This document shows, piece by piece, positions 1 to 9,006 of a stretch of 64,000 nt of DNA. The stretch comes from Clostridia bacterium. Its GTDB lineage: Bacteria; Bacillota; Clostridia; Christensenellales; CAG-138. The stretch's first letter is position 1. The number at the start of each line of letters is the position of its first letter. A model generated the notes under the pieces. It saw only the letters and a list, made by a program, of their open reading frames with translations, searched no databases and was not told the origin of the DNA. The stretch is taken from NCBI GenBank assembly GCA_017523925.1, contig JAFWVQ010000064.1, positions 46,237-110,236 on the forward strand, in the 5' to 3' direction. The position numbers and the translations under genes are program-made.

Positions 1-30
1 CGCACTATGCGCACGGTAAGCTCCGATTAT

Positions 31-59
31 ATTGTACCACATTTGACATTGGGATGCAA
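31..59 (-). promoter_or_regulatory. sigma-A-type promoter firing off the left edge
   Basis: Read on the minus strand there is a -35 TTGCAT (54-59), a 17-base spacer and a -10 TACAAT (31-36). It lies downstream of the dacF-like gene and points out of the window, so it should drive a gene or RNA beyond the left edge. By analogy with Bacillus, where dacF precedes spoIIA, that could be spoIIAA, but this is inference. Confidence 0.5.
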
Positions 60-87
60 CACAAAGCCGTTTTATTGAGCGGGAATG

Positions 88-1278
88 CTATTCTTCGCCG
101 CCCTCCTCGGTTTCCAGGCCAATGAAGCGGCGCATGATAAGGCGCGCGCAGTCCAAAAAGCCCGATTCGGGCGCGTCCCTGTCCGAAACGAGCACGGTTT
201 CCGCAAGCACCTCGCCGTCCGCGCCGCGAACGGTCAGCATTCCGACCGCATCGCCCCTTTTGATCGGGGCTTCGAGCAGCTCCGCAAGCGCGGGCTCGAG
301 CGTGTACTCCTTTTTTACGGTGCTGATCAGCAAGAAGGTGTCGTCCCCCGCCTCCGCGCCGATCTGCCGAACGAGCGAGCCCTTTACGGGGATGCTTCCG
401 AAGCCCTCGCCCGCCGCGCTGACGCGGATGCTCCTGTACGCGGAGAAGCCGTGATCGAGCAGATCCCTGCCCGTTTCAAAGCGCTCCGCGCCGCTCCCCG
501 CGCCGAGCACCGTTGCGATATAGCCGCTTTCGCCGCGCCTTGCCGCGAACACGCCGCAATAGCCGGCCTCCGAGGATGAGCCCGTGCCAACGCCCAGGCA
601 GCCGGAATACTGCTTGATCAGCTTATTCGGATTCGCAAGCTCGGTCTCCCCCGCGTTTTCATGCGGAAGATGCTCATAGTATTTCGTTCCGTACTTTAAA
701 TATGTTTGACTTTTTATTAGTTCTCCTGCGATCGCCGCAAGCTCCACCGCCGAAAAGCGCTGACCCGAACCGCAGATATCGGAATAGACCGCATCCACGC
801 CAAGCCCCGCAAGGCGTGCGTTTATCGCGGCAACCGCGTTTGACTCCCCGCCGAAAGCCGCGCATGCCAGCGCGTGTGTGGCATCGCCTGCGTTTATCAT
901 CGCGGCGGCAAGCAGGAGGGCGGAAGCTTCGATCTGCTCGCCCGAGCGAAGGAAAGCGGTCGTGCCGCCGATGCGCGAGGCCGTATCGTCCACGGTGACT
1001 TGCGCCGAGCCGTCGATCAGGCCGCCGTCGAACGCATCGCAGATGACCAGCAGCGCCGCCAGCCTTGTGAGCCCCGCGGCGGGCAGCTTTTCGGCAGCGT
1101 TCAGTTCGTAAAGGAGCTTGCCGCTCGCTTCATCGATCAGCAGCACAGCCTTAGCGGAGCGCGTATCCACCGAAGCGGGCGCGGCGGTCTCCGCGAATGA
1201 GACACCGCCAAGGGCGAGGCTTGCAAAGAGCAGGAAGCAGCAGAACAGCGCGATCGGTCTTCTTATATCGCAGGGCAT
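88..1278 (-). CDS. dacF: DacF-like D-Ala-D-Ala carboxypeptidase homologue, probably catalytically dead
   Basis: This is an S11-family (PBP5-type) protein of about 396 residues with a signal peptide or N-terminal membrane segment (residues about 6-28), the peptidase-like domain, and a C-terminal PBP5 beta domain (from about residue 285). Family members trim the terminal D-Ala from peptidoglycan stem peptides. All three active-site motifs are altered. The SxxK serine and lysine are Gly69 and Arg72 (LPAAGLTR), the SGN motif aligns with NAG in INAGDA, and KTG is GTG in GVGTGSSSEAGYC. The overall fold signature (AGYC, VLGAGS) is retained. The start at 1278 is preceded by AAAGGATG. It lies downstream of deoB, as in the Bacillus drm-pupG-dacF-spoIIA order. 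A structural or substrate-binding role is inferred. Confidence 0.85.
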   Translation of the reverse strand: MPCDIRRPIALFCCFLLFASLALGGVSFAETAAPASVDTRSAKAVLLIDEASGKLLYELNAAEKLPAAGLTRLAALLVICDAFDGGLIDGSAQVTVDDTASRIGGTTAFLRSGEQIEASALLLAAAMINAGDATHALACAAFGGESNAVAAINARLAGLGVDAVYSDICGSGQRFSAVELAAIAGELIKSQTYLKYGTKYYEHLPHENAGETELANPNKLIKQYSGCLGVGTGSSSEAGYCGVFAARRGESGYIATVLGAGSGAERFETGRDLLDHGFSAYRSIRVSAAGEGFGSIPVKGSLVRQIGAEAGDDTFLLISTVKKEYTLEPALAELLEAPIKRGDAVGMLTVRGADGEVLAETVLVSDRDAPESGFLDCARLIMRRFIGLETEEGGEE

Positions 1279-1440
1279 AATGGGATCATCCTTTCGGCAT
1301 TTTTTATACAGCATATGCCGGGTTTGAAAAGAAATATGCTCTTTTATACGGTTTTTTGCAGGGGGGGATCGAGTATGCAGTCTTGAAGATCAAACAGGCA
1401 CACACCATAGCATATACAGGATTCTTTTCCGCCGCCAAGC

Positions 1441-1474
1441 AAAAAAAGCGCCGTGCCAGCGGAGCGCACGACGC
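1441..1474 (-). terminator. intrinsic terminator after deoB
   Basis: On the minus strand GCGTCGTGC pairs with GCACGGCGC (one G-U) around a 9-base loop, followed by seven T. It sits 30 bases after the deoB stop and separates deoB from the dacF-like gene. Confidence 0.75.
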
Positions 1475-1503
1475 CTCTGATTTAAGTTGTGACGAGCGGA
1501 TCT

Positions 1504-2673
1504 TCAGTCTTTCTCCATTATCCTTTCAATAAACGATTCTCCAAACGGGAAGCGTTCCCCGAGCAGATAATCCACGACGCTTGCGCCGATATCCGCGAAG
1601 GTGGGCAGGGTCCCGAGCGGAACGGGCTTCACCTTCCTGCCCCAGACGAGCACCGGGATGTACTCGCGGCTGTGGTCGGTGCTTGGCGTGGTCGGGTCGC
1701 AGCCATGGTCGGCGGTGATGATCAGAACGTCGTCATCGCTCATCGCATCCATGATCTCGGGCAGCTTTCTGTCGAAGTATTCAAGCGCCTCGGCGTAGCC
1801 CTCGGCATTGTTTCTATGCCCGTAGAGCGCGTCGAAATCCACCAGATTTGTGAAGATAAAGTCACCGCTGCCCTTCTTCAAGAAGCTTATCGTCGACTCT
1901 ATGCCTGTCACGTTGTTTTTCGTGTGGTCAACGGTGGTTATGCCCCTATGGCAGAAGATATCCTCGATCTTGCCGATCGCCGTCACGTCCTTGCCGCGCG
2001 CCGTCAGCCTGTCGAGTATCGTTTCGCCGACGGGCTCGACCGCGAAGTCGCGGCGGTTCTCGGTGCGCTTATAGTCGCCGTTCGCGCCGAGGAAGGGGCG
2101 CGCGATGACCCTGCCCACGAGGTTTTCGCCCATGAGCAGCTCCCTTGCGATCTCGCACATCTTATAGAGCTTATCAAGCGGGATGACCTCCTCATGCGCC
2201 GCGATCTGGAACACGCTGTCCGCAGAGGTGTAGATGATGGGCTTGCCGGTGCGCACGTGCTCATCGCCGAGCTCGTTTATGATGACGGTGCCGGAGGCGA
2301 CGCAGTTGCCGAGCGTGCCCCTGTGGATACGCATCTCAAAATCATTCATGATCGAGCGAGGGAAGCCGGTCGGGTAGGTTTTGAAGGGGACCTCCATAGG
2401 AAGCCCCGCCATCTCCCAGTGGCCGCTCGTGGTGTCCTTGGCATGGGTGAGCTCCGCCGCTCTGCCGTATGCGGCGCGCGGACGCTCCGAAGCGGGAAGG
2501 CGGGAATCCTCGATATTGCCGAGCCCGAGCGCAAGCAGGTTTTTGATATTCATTTTGCATTGCGCGTAGGTGTTGCCGAGGGTATGGGAGCCCTCGTCGC
2601 CGAAATCGGCCGCATCGGGCAGCTCGCCTATACCCACGCTGTCCAAAACTATGATTATTGCACGCTTTTTCAT
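1504..2673 (-). CDS. deoB: phosphopentomutase
   Basis: DeoB interconverts (deoxy)ribose 1-phosphate and 5-phosphate in nucleoside salvage. It is a cytosolic alkaline-phosphatase-superfamily enzyme with two metals. The N-terminus IIIVLDSVGIGELPDA carries the first metal ligand, and near the C-terminus ADHGCDPTTPSTDHSREY holds the conserved Asp/His ligands. Length is 389 residues, normal for the family. The start at 2673 is chosen because it begins exactly at the family N-terminus (MKKRAIII) and is preceded by AAGGAG about 10 bases upstream. A longer in-frame extension has no family support. A promoter at 2758-2787 and a terminator at 1441-1474 suggest a single-gene transcript. Confidence 0.95.
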   Translation of the reverse strand: MKKRAIIIVLDSVGIGELPDAADFGDEGSHTLGNTYAQCKMNIKNLLALGLGNIEDSRLPASERPRAAYGRAAELTHAKDTTSGHWEMAGLPMEVPFKTYPTGFPRSIMNDFEMRIHRGTLGNCVASGTVIINELGDEHVRTGKPIIYTSADSVFQIAAHEEVIPLDKLYKMCEIARELLMGENLVGRVIARPFLGANGDYKRTENRRDFAVEPVGETILDRLTARGKDVTAIGKIEDIFCHRGITTVDHTKNNVTGIESTISFLKKGSGDFIFTNLVDFDALYGHRNNAEGYAEALEYFDRKLPEIMDAMSDDDVLIITADHGCDPTTPSTDHSREYIPVLVWGRKVKPVPLGTLPTFADIGASVVDYLLGERFPFGESFIERIMEKD

Positions 2674-2757
2674 AAAAACAAACACTCCTTCGATCGAAAG
2701 CTGTTTCCGGCGCTGCACTGCCGCAGCGTCGCCAAGCCGCACGCTTTCACTTTTTAT

Positions 2758-2787
2758 ATTATATCACCAACGGCACGGATAAATCAA
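2758..2787 (-). promoter_or_regulatory. deoB promoter
   Basis: On the minus strand: -35 TTGATT (2782-2787), 18-base spacer, -10 TATAAT (2758-2763). It is placed between the bioY stop and the deoB start, about 85 bases upstream of deoB. Confidence 0.6.
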
Positions 2788-3359
2788 TCACCGCACGCAT
2801 TGCTCCGCTTCAGCCGTTTTTTGAGCTGAGGGCCGAGCACCGCCGCCGTCACAAGTTTTACGGCATCGAGCGGCAGAAACGGCAGCACGGCAGCACCGAG
2901 CGCGGCTGAAAGGTCTATGCGCATTTGAAGCGCAAGCCAAACGGTGCCGAGCGCATAACAGGCGAAGAGCCCGAGCGCAAGGCCGAGAAGCTGAGCGGGC
3001 ATGCGATCGCTCTTATCGACGAACAGCCCCGCGATCAAGGCGAGCGGGATATAGCCGACAAGGAAGCCGCCCGTGGGGCCGACGAGCTTTTGCACGCCGC
3101 CCTCGAAGCCGGAGAACACGGGAAGCCCGAGCGCGCCGAGCGCAAGATACAGCACCACGGCGAGCACCGAAAGCCGCATTCCCGAAAGGTATGGCATGAG
3201 CATAATCGCGAGCACCGAAAGCGTTATCGGCACGGGTCCGATAGGTATGGACAGCGGCGCAAGTATGCAGAGCGCCGCCGCCATAAGCGCGGAAAGCGCC
3301 ATTGCTTGAACGGCGCTTTTTCCGGCTGTTTTCGGTTTGGGATTTTGTTTTTCTCTCAC
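2784..3359 (-). CDS. bioY: BioY biotin transporter S component (ECF type)
   Basis: BioY is the membrane-embedded substrate-binding subunit of energy-coupling-factor biotin transporters and works with a shared EcfAA'T module, not seen here. The 191-residue protein has a short basic N-terminus, then about six hydrophobic segments. It carries the family signature region LVGPTGGFLVGYIPLALIAG (about residues 90-110). The start is a GTG at 3359, four bases after the stop of the upstream peptidase gene, so the two are probably co-transcribed and translationally coupled. No biotin synthesis gene is nearby, so the cell may be a biotin scavenger (inference). Confidence 0.92.
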   Translation of the reverse strand: MREKQNPKPKTAGKSAVQAMALSALMAAALCILAPLSIPIGPVPITLSVLAIMLMPYLSGMRLSVLAVVLYLALGALGLPVFSGFEGGVQKLVGPTGGFLVGYIPLALIAGLFVDKSDRMPAQLLGLALGLFACYALGTVWLALQMRIDLSAALGAAVLPFLPLDAVKLVTAAVLGPQLKKRLKRSNACGD

Positions 3360-3363
3360 TTTA

Positions 3364-6222
3364 TCAAAGCTCGATAACGCTCAGGTCGGGGATCTCCGCA
3401 AGCGCGGCCTCGTTTCCGACGACGCACACCGCGCCGTCCTTGGCGCAGCGGTCGAAGGTGTCGCAAAGCTTGAGGAGGCTTTCACGGGTCACGGCGAGCA
3501 TCTCGGCGCGCCTTTGGCGCTTATGCTCCGCAGTGATGCCGTTCATAAGCTCGAGATCGGCCATTGCCGCCATCTGCTCGGGAGCGACAAGGGGCTCGGT
3601 CCTTCCGATAGCGGCGATGATGAACTTATCCAGCTCTTCCCCGCCCTCGCAGAATTCGCGGATGAATGCGGATACCTCGTCGTAGATGCCGAGCGTCCTT
3701 GCGGGAGAGGGATCGCGGTAGGAATAGTGGCAGATGAGGCCGCTCTCACCGGTTTTAAGACCGCAGCCGTATGCGCCGCCCTGAACGCGGACCTTCGTCC
3801 AAAGATAGCTGAGGCGGATGATAACTGCCGCAACGACCATATCGCCCGTGAGCTTTTCGATATCAATGCCCTTCTCCGCAAACGCGACCTGCGCAGGTAT
3901 GCGAATTCCGAGGCGCATGGGCAGCTTGGTTTCATAATGCGCGTTTTCGGGTGCGGCTTCGCCGTGGGGAAGCAGCGCTGCGAGTTTTGCTGCGTCGATC
4001 TCGCTCTGCGCGGCTGCGCCGATCATCAGCCTTTCGCGGCAGAAGGTACGGGAGCAGATCGCCGTGAAGCATTCGGCAAGCTCTGCGGAATTCGCTTCGG
4101 CATCGGAAGCGAGCTGCTTTATGAACATACGGAAGCCGACGCCCTCCGCCTGATCTTCGCAGGCGGCGCTCGAAGTGTACTGCGCTCTTACCGCGCTCAA
4201 GCCGAGATCGTCGCCTTCCATGACGGCGCGCTGCTTGGTAGCCTCGTCGATCTGGATAACGTTTTCGCGGATGCGCTGCGCATCGGAAAAATCGGTTTCA
4301 AGGAGTATCTCCGCAACTATCTCGGCCGCCTTCTCGGCGTTTTCATCGAGAGCGGAGAAGCTTGCGGCGATATGGGAAACGCTGGCTTTGGGGTTTAAAT
4401 CCGCCGAGATAACGGAGAATTTAAGCCTTCCGATATAGGTTTTGATAAGCTTATCGAGCTCCTGCGCCGTGTGCTTTTTAGTGGGAAGCTTGGAGAGAAG
4501 CTTTGCAAGCAGGCTCGCCTTGGGGATATCGTCGAAGCCGAGGTCGGATGCGTTGAAATAGAGGGTGATATGCGTAATGCCGTTCGTTCTCAGCGGGTGG
4601 AACATAAGCTTAACGCCGTTTTCCTCGCGGATCTCGGTGGGTATCAGCATGGGCTCCTTGCCGACCTCGGAGAGCGGCAGAACGGGCAGCATCGCGGTGT
4701 GCTCCTCACTGTCCGGCTCCTGCTGCCATGCGTGCAGACGGGTGTTCTTGCGATCGAGCTCAACAAGGGAGCTTTCATCGAGCCATTCGTACATCTCCTT
4801 AGCCCAATCCGCCGCCTTCTTGGCAAGCTCCTCGCCTCGGGTCTTGCTCGGCAGCACGGTGAGGGTGCTCATTTTACCGAAGTCGAACAGCTCCTTTGCA
4901 AGCGCCTCGAATTCGCCGGTGGGTATGCATGCGCGAACCGCCTCGATATCGGCGTCGTTTTCCATATAGAGCATGGGGTCTCCGCCGTATAGAGAGCTCA
5001 TCGAGCTGCTTATGCAGCGCACGAGGCCAGCGGGCTCCCACATATTTTTGAGGTTGAACGCAAAACGGTTGAGCTGCGCGGTGAGCATCTCCTTATCAAA
5101 GCCGCCGTTCACGAGCTCCGCGATCACCTTTTCGACCGTTTCGCGGATCGCGGGAAGCTTGTCGCGCTCAGTATTCTTAACGGTCAAAACGAGCTTGGAC
5201 TGCTGGATATCGTGGGTAACGTACAGCGAAACGTCCTCGCAGAGCCCCGCATCGAGCAGGGCGCGGGTGATGGGAGAATCGTTCGTGCCGGCAAGGTAGC
5301 TGCAGAGCACCACGCTCATCATGTTGCGGCGCTTTTGCTCAAAAGAAGCGATGATCCTGCCGAAGCTGAGGACGGTTTTATTCGCCTCATCCTCATTGGG
5401 CGCGATCTCGTAGTAAACAGTTTTTTCGGCAACGACCGGCTTCTGCATCGGGATATCGTGCGAAGCGTCCTGCTTTTCGATGTTTCCGATATACTCCTCA
5501 ATCAGCGCTATCGTTTTCTCAAGCGGCACGGCGCCGTCGAGATAGAACCTCGCGTTTGAGGGGTGATAGTATTTATGATACATCGTGCAGTACATCCCGT
5601 AGGTAAGCTCCGGGATGTGCTCGGGATCGCCGCCGGAATTGAAGCCGTAGCAGTTGTCGGGGAAAAGCAGCGCGTTCATGCCCTCTTCGAGTATCTCATC
5701 AAGACCCGCCATCGCGCCCTTCATCTCGTTGTAAACAACGCCGTTGAAATAGGGCTCCGCGCCCTCGTCCTTTTCGAGATGCCAACCCTCCTGACGGAAG
5801 GGATTCTCGTCGCGCACGCTCAAGGGGGCGAAAACGGCGTCGAGATAAACCGAGGTGAGGTTCAAGAAATCGCGCTCGTTTCGGCTCGAGATCGGATACA
5901 TGGTCTTATCCTGGAAGGTCATTGCGTTTAAGAAGGTGTTCATCGAGCTCTTCATAAGATCGACGAACGGCTCCTTGACCGGGTATTTCTCCGAACCGCA
6001 GAGCACGGAATGCTCGAGGATGTGGAAAACGCCGGTGTGATCCTCGGGAAGAGTTTTGAAGGCGACGGAGAAAAGCTTGTTGCTGTCGCCGTTATCCATC
6101 CACAGAAGCTGCGCGCCGCAGCCGGTATGACGCATCTCGACGAGCCTGCCGCTGAGCTCCTTTGATTCGCGAACGCGCTCGACGATAAAGCCGCCGAGCT
6201 TAGTGCCGATGTTAAGATTCAT
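3364..6222 (-). CDS. M16C metallopeptidase (PreP/presequence-protease family)
   Basis: This is a large insulinase-superfamily zinc peptidase of 952 residues, the usual length for single-chain M16C enzymes, which form a clamshell and degrade unstructured peptides. The inverted zinc motif HxxEH is present as HILEH at residues 67-71, in the context HTGVFHILEHSVLCGSEKYP. The C-terminal half is the catalytically inactive M16 half, with the arginine/tyrosine-type region near YGCGLKTGESGL. No signal peptide is seen, so it is probably cytosolic. It is transcribed from a promoter at 6254-6282 and leads a two-gene operon with bioY. The functional link between the two is not obvious. Confidence 0.92.
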   Translation of the reverse strand: MNLNIGTKLGGFIVERVRESKELSGRLVEMRHTGCGAQLLWMDNGDSNKLFSVAFKTLPEDHTGVFHILEHSVLCGSEKYPVKEPFVDLMKSSMNTFLNAMTFQDKTMYPISSRNERDFLNLTSVYLDAVFAPLSVRDENPFRQEGWHLEKDEGAEPYFNGVVYNEMKGAMAGLDEILEEGMNALLFPDNCYGFNSGGDPEHIPELTYGMYCTMYHKYYHPSNARFYLDGAVPLEKTIALIEEYIGNIEKQDASHDIPMQKPVVAEKTVYYEIAPNEDEANKTVLSFGRIIASFEQKRRNMMSVVLCSYLAGTNDSPITRALLDAGLCEDVSLYVTHDIQQSKLVLTVKNTERDKLPAIRETVEKVIAELVNGGFDKEMLTAQLNRFAFNLKNMWEPAGLVRCISSSMSSLYGGDPMLYMENDADIEAVRACIPTGEFEALAKELFDFGKMSTLTVLPSKTRGEELAKKAADWAKEMYEWLDESSLVELDRKNTRLHAWQQEPDSEEHTAMLPVLPLSEVGKEPMLIPTEIREENGVKLMFHPLRTNGITHITLYFNASDLGFDDIPKASLLAKLLSKLPTKKHTAQELDKLIKTYIGRLKFSVISADLNPKASVSHIAASFSALDENAEKAAEIVAEILLETDFSDAQRIRENVIQIDEATKQRAVMEGDDLGLSAVRAQYTSSAACEDQAEGVGFRMFIKQLASDAEANSAELAECFTAICSRTFCRERLMIGAAAQSEIDAAKLAALLPHGEAAPENAHYETKLPMRLGIRIPAQVAFAEKGIDIEKLTGDMVVAAVIIRLSYLWTKVRVQGGAYGCGLKTGESGLICHYSYRDPSPARTLGIYDEVSAFIREFCEGGEELDKFIIAAIGRTEPLVAPEQMAAMADLELMNGITAEHKRQRRAEMLAVTRESLLKLCDTFDRCAKDGAVCVVGNEAALAEIPDLSVIEL

Positions 6223-6253
6223 GGTTGCCTCCGAACAATATTAATTCATTATA

Positions 6254-6282
6254 ATGATATTACTTTTTTGCTTAATTGTCAA
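6254..6282 (-). promoter_or_regulatory. promoter of the M16C peptidase-bioY operon
   Basis: On the minus strand: perfect -35 TTGACA (6277-6282), 17-base spacer, -10 TATCAT (6254-6259), then a Shine-Dalgarno GGAGGC just before the ATG at 6222. Confidence 0.7.
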
Positions 6283-6338
6283 GGTTTGGCAGCCGAATGG
6301 CTTCCGTTTTCAGCGTGCGGGGCGCTGAGTCAATATAT

Positions 6339-6402
6339 TTGCAAAGCCTGCTTGACATCACTTGCAAAGCTTGCTATACTAAGTTTGCAAAGCAAGCTTT
6401 GC
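6339..6402 (+). promoter_or_regulatory. three-copy operator overlapping the XRE-gene promoter
   Basis: TTGCAAAGC occurs three times in the same orientation, starting at 6339, 6362 and 6384 (spacing 23 and 22 bases, about two helical turns). The third copy is half of a perfect palindrome, TGCAAAGC-AA-GCTTTGCA (6385-6402). The first copy lies just upstream of the -35 box, the second between -35 and -10, and the third over the start of transcription. This is the geometry expected for a repressor blocking its own promoter. The adjacent XRE protein is the obvious candidate. Confidence 0.7.
6352..6380 (+). promoter_or_regulatory. near-consensus promoter of the XRE/membrane-protein operon
   Basis: -35 TTGACA (6352-6357), 17-base spacer, -10 TATACT (6375-6380). 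This is one of the strongest promoters in the window, and it is buried within the TTGCAAAGC repeats, which implies tight repression. Confidence 0.8.
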
Positions 6403-6419
6403 ATCAGGAGGTGAGCTTT

Positions 6420-6629
6420 TTGAAAACGAACATACCGGAGCTTCGCAAAAAGCGCAAGCTTTCCCAGGAGGAGCTGGCGCAGGCGGTGGGCGTTACAAGG
6501 CAGACGATAACCTCGATCGAGGTTGGTAAATACGTCGCTTCCCTTCCGCTTGCGTACAAGATCGCGCGGTTCTTCGAGATGCCGATCGAGGAGGTTTTTG
6601 ATTTTTCGGATATAGATAAGGAGGAATAA
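6420..6629 (+). CDS. small XRE-family transcriptional regulator
   Basis: This 69-residue one-domain helix-turn-helix protein resembles the short Cro/C1-type regulators that precede small membrane proteins in Firmicutes. The helix-turn-helix spans about residues 12-60 (LSQEELAQAVGVTRQTITSI), and the tail ends in VFDFSDIDKEE. The start is a TTG at 6420, chosen because AGGAGGTG lies about 6-8 bases upstream and it falls after the promoter. The in-frame ATG at 6276 lies upstream of the -35 box and cannot be used by this transcript. The next gene starts one base after its stop. It probably autoregulates through the TTGCAAAGC repeats. Confidence 0.85.
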   Translation: MKTNIPELRKKRKLSQEELAQAVGVTRQTITSIEVGKYVASLPLAYKIARFFEMPIEEVFDFSDIDKEE

Positions 6630-6630
6630 A

Positions 6631-7065
6631 ATGGAAGATTTCAAGAAAAAGCTGAGAATCAGGATCGGGCTGCTGCTTATGCTGAACGGGCTGATGCTCT
6701 TTGCCGGGATCCTGTTCAGGATGCTGGTTCCCGCAAATGAAAACGCGCTTAACGGCAATTTTGTCTCGGGCGTTTTCGTTGGCATCCAGGCGGTCTGCAT
6801 CTCTTTGATCATTATCACCGCCGGCAAGCTGCGCAGCGAAGCGGAGCTTAACAAGGCCTATATCGTTGAAAACGACGAGCGCAAAAAGGCTGTTCGGCTG
6901 AGCGCCGCGAGAACAAGCCAGATCATCATTCTGTCCGTGCTCGCGCTCGCGTTTTTGATCGCAAGCTGCTTTAATAAAACCGTTGCGCTGACGCTGCTCT
7001 GCGTTCAGCTGTTCGTGGATGCGGTCTCGATCATATCGCTGCTTTGCCACAGCAAGCTGATGTAA
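6631..7065 (+). CDS. four-helix membrane protein paired with an XRE regulator
   Basis: The function is not recognised. The 144-residue protein has four predicted membrane helices in two hairpins: about residues 10-30 and 48-64, then about 92-112 and 116-137. They are separated by a charged cytosolic loop with NDERKKAVRLSAARTS. The ATG at 6631 follows the XRE stop by one base and has GGAGG upstream. Tight coupling to a small XRE repressor is a recurrent arrangement in Firmicutes for stress- or antibiotic-responsive membrane proteins. Any sensing role is inference. Confidence 0.8.
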   Translation: MEDFKKKLRIRIGLLLMLNGLMLFAGILFRMLVPANENALNGNFVSGVFVGIQAVCISLIIITAGKLRSEAELNKAYIVENDERKKAVRLSAARTSQIIILSVLALAFLIASCFNKTVALTLLCVQLFVDAVSIISLLCHSKLM

Positions 7066-7153
7066 GCACCCTCGCCCGCTTGATTTGTGCGAATTCCCGT
7101 TTGACAGGAGTTCGCGCTTTTCGCACAGTTCGAGGCAGTATAGTGAAAAACGG

Positions 7154-7197
7154 TAAAGTAAAACAAGCTGAAAGGGCGAAAGCCTTCTCAGCTTGTT
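7154..7197 (-). terminator. terminator after asnS, possibly bidirectional
   Basis: AACAAGCTGA (7162-7171) pairs with TCAGCTTGTT (7188-7197). On the minus strand the stem is followed by TTTTACTTTAC. On the plus strand it is followed by GGTTTT, so it may also end the convergent XRE/membrane-protein transcript. Confidence 0.7.
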
Positions 7198-7219
7198 GGT
7201 TTTAAGCTTCAGATTCGGA

Positions 7220-8602
<1,383 letters not shown>

Positions 8603-8633
8603 ATTACACCTCTTACAAGGAAATTATTCGCTC

Positions 8634-8662
8634 ATTTTAGCACAGTTATCCCCAATATGCAA
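8634..8662 (-). promoter_or_regulatory. asnS promoter
   Basis: On the minus strand: -35 TTGCAT (8657-8662), 17-base spacer, -10 TAAAAT (8634-8639), about 32 bases upstream of the asnS start. The short leader leaves no room for a riboswitch. Confidence 0.65.
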
Positions 8663-8730
8663 GCTTATTTTCCGATATATATTTCAATTCTTCCGAGAGT
8701 CCGCGAAGCGCCCTCGGACAGCTCCTCGAA

Positions 8731-8866
8731 TAAAAAGCCCCTCCCCGCTCGAGCTGATCGGGCGGGGAGGCATAGGAGGTATGGACCGGAGGAGAAAAAA
8801 CAAAAACAACCTCCGGAAAAGATGGGGGCAAAACAACGGATGCTGTCCTGAGCAGAACCCTTCCAT
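8731..8866 (-). ncRNA. candidate small RNA of unknown family
   Basis: This is a self-contained transcription unit of about 135 bases. A promoter at 8873-8901 points into it, and it ends in a strong intrinsic terminator: a stem pairing CCTCCCCGC with GCGGGGAGG, followed by GCTTTTTA (8731-8770 on the plus strand). Inside are two more hairpins: TGCT-CAGGAC-AGCA near the 5' end (about 8842-8855), and CCGGAGG/CCTCCGG around a U-rich loop (about 8785-8816). Short ORFs here have no ribosome-binding site or family resemblance. It was compared by eye with SRP RNA, 6S RNA, tmRNA and RNase P RNA, and none of their conserved cores was recognised. Confidence 0.5.
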
Positions 8867-8872
8867 GCATCA

Positions 8873-8901
8873 ATTCTATCAGTTGATCGCGCTTTTGTAA
8901 A
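8873..8901 (-). promoter_or_regulatory. promoter of the candidate small RNA
   Basis: On the minus strand: -35 TTTACA (8896-8901), 17-base spacer, -10 TAGAAT (8873-8878). The predicted start is near 8866. Confidence 0.6.
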
Positions 8902-9006
8902 CAGGTTTTCGGCCCAAAAAGCAAAGTTAATAAAAAAGTCACAATTCATTCATGTAATACACGCCCGATCTGTCATGCTTTTTCCTTTTTCGGCATAGCT
9001 TTCCGT

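Noticed and set aside
1489..2829. 446-residue plus-strand open frame
   Set aside because: Antisense to deoB, which is unambiguous. It is a composition artefact.
3360..3370. Biotin-responsive site or riboswitch before bioY
   Set aside because: The gap to the upstream gene is only four bases, and no BirA or BioQ-like operator is visible.
6276..6419. Longer N-terminus for the small XRE regulator from the ATG at 6276
   Set aside because: The promoter and operator lie inside that stretch, and a good Shine-Dalgarno precedes the TTG at 6420.
8731..8866. Identification as SRP RNA or 6S RNA
   Set aside because: The SRP GGAAGCAGCC-type core is absent, and no long hairpin with a central bubble as in 6S RNA can be drawn.
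8646..8949. Three short minus-strand frames in the asnS-symporter gap
   Set aside because: None has a Shine-Dalgarno, and two extend upstream of the promoter at 8873-8901. They overlap the hairpins and terminator, so an RNA gene fits better.
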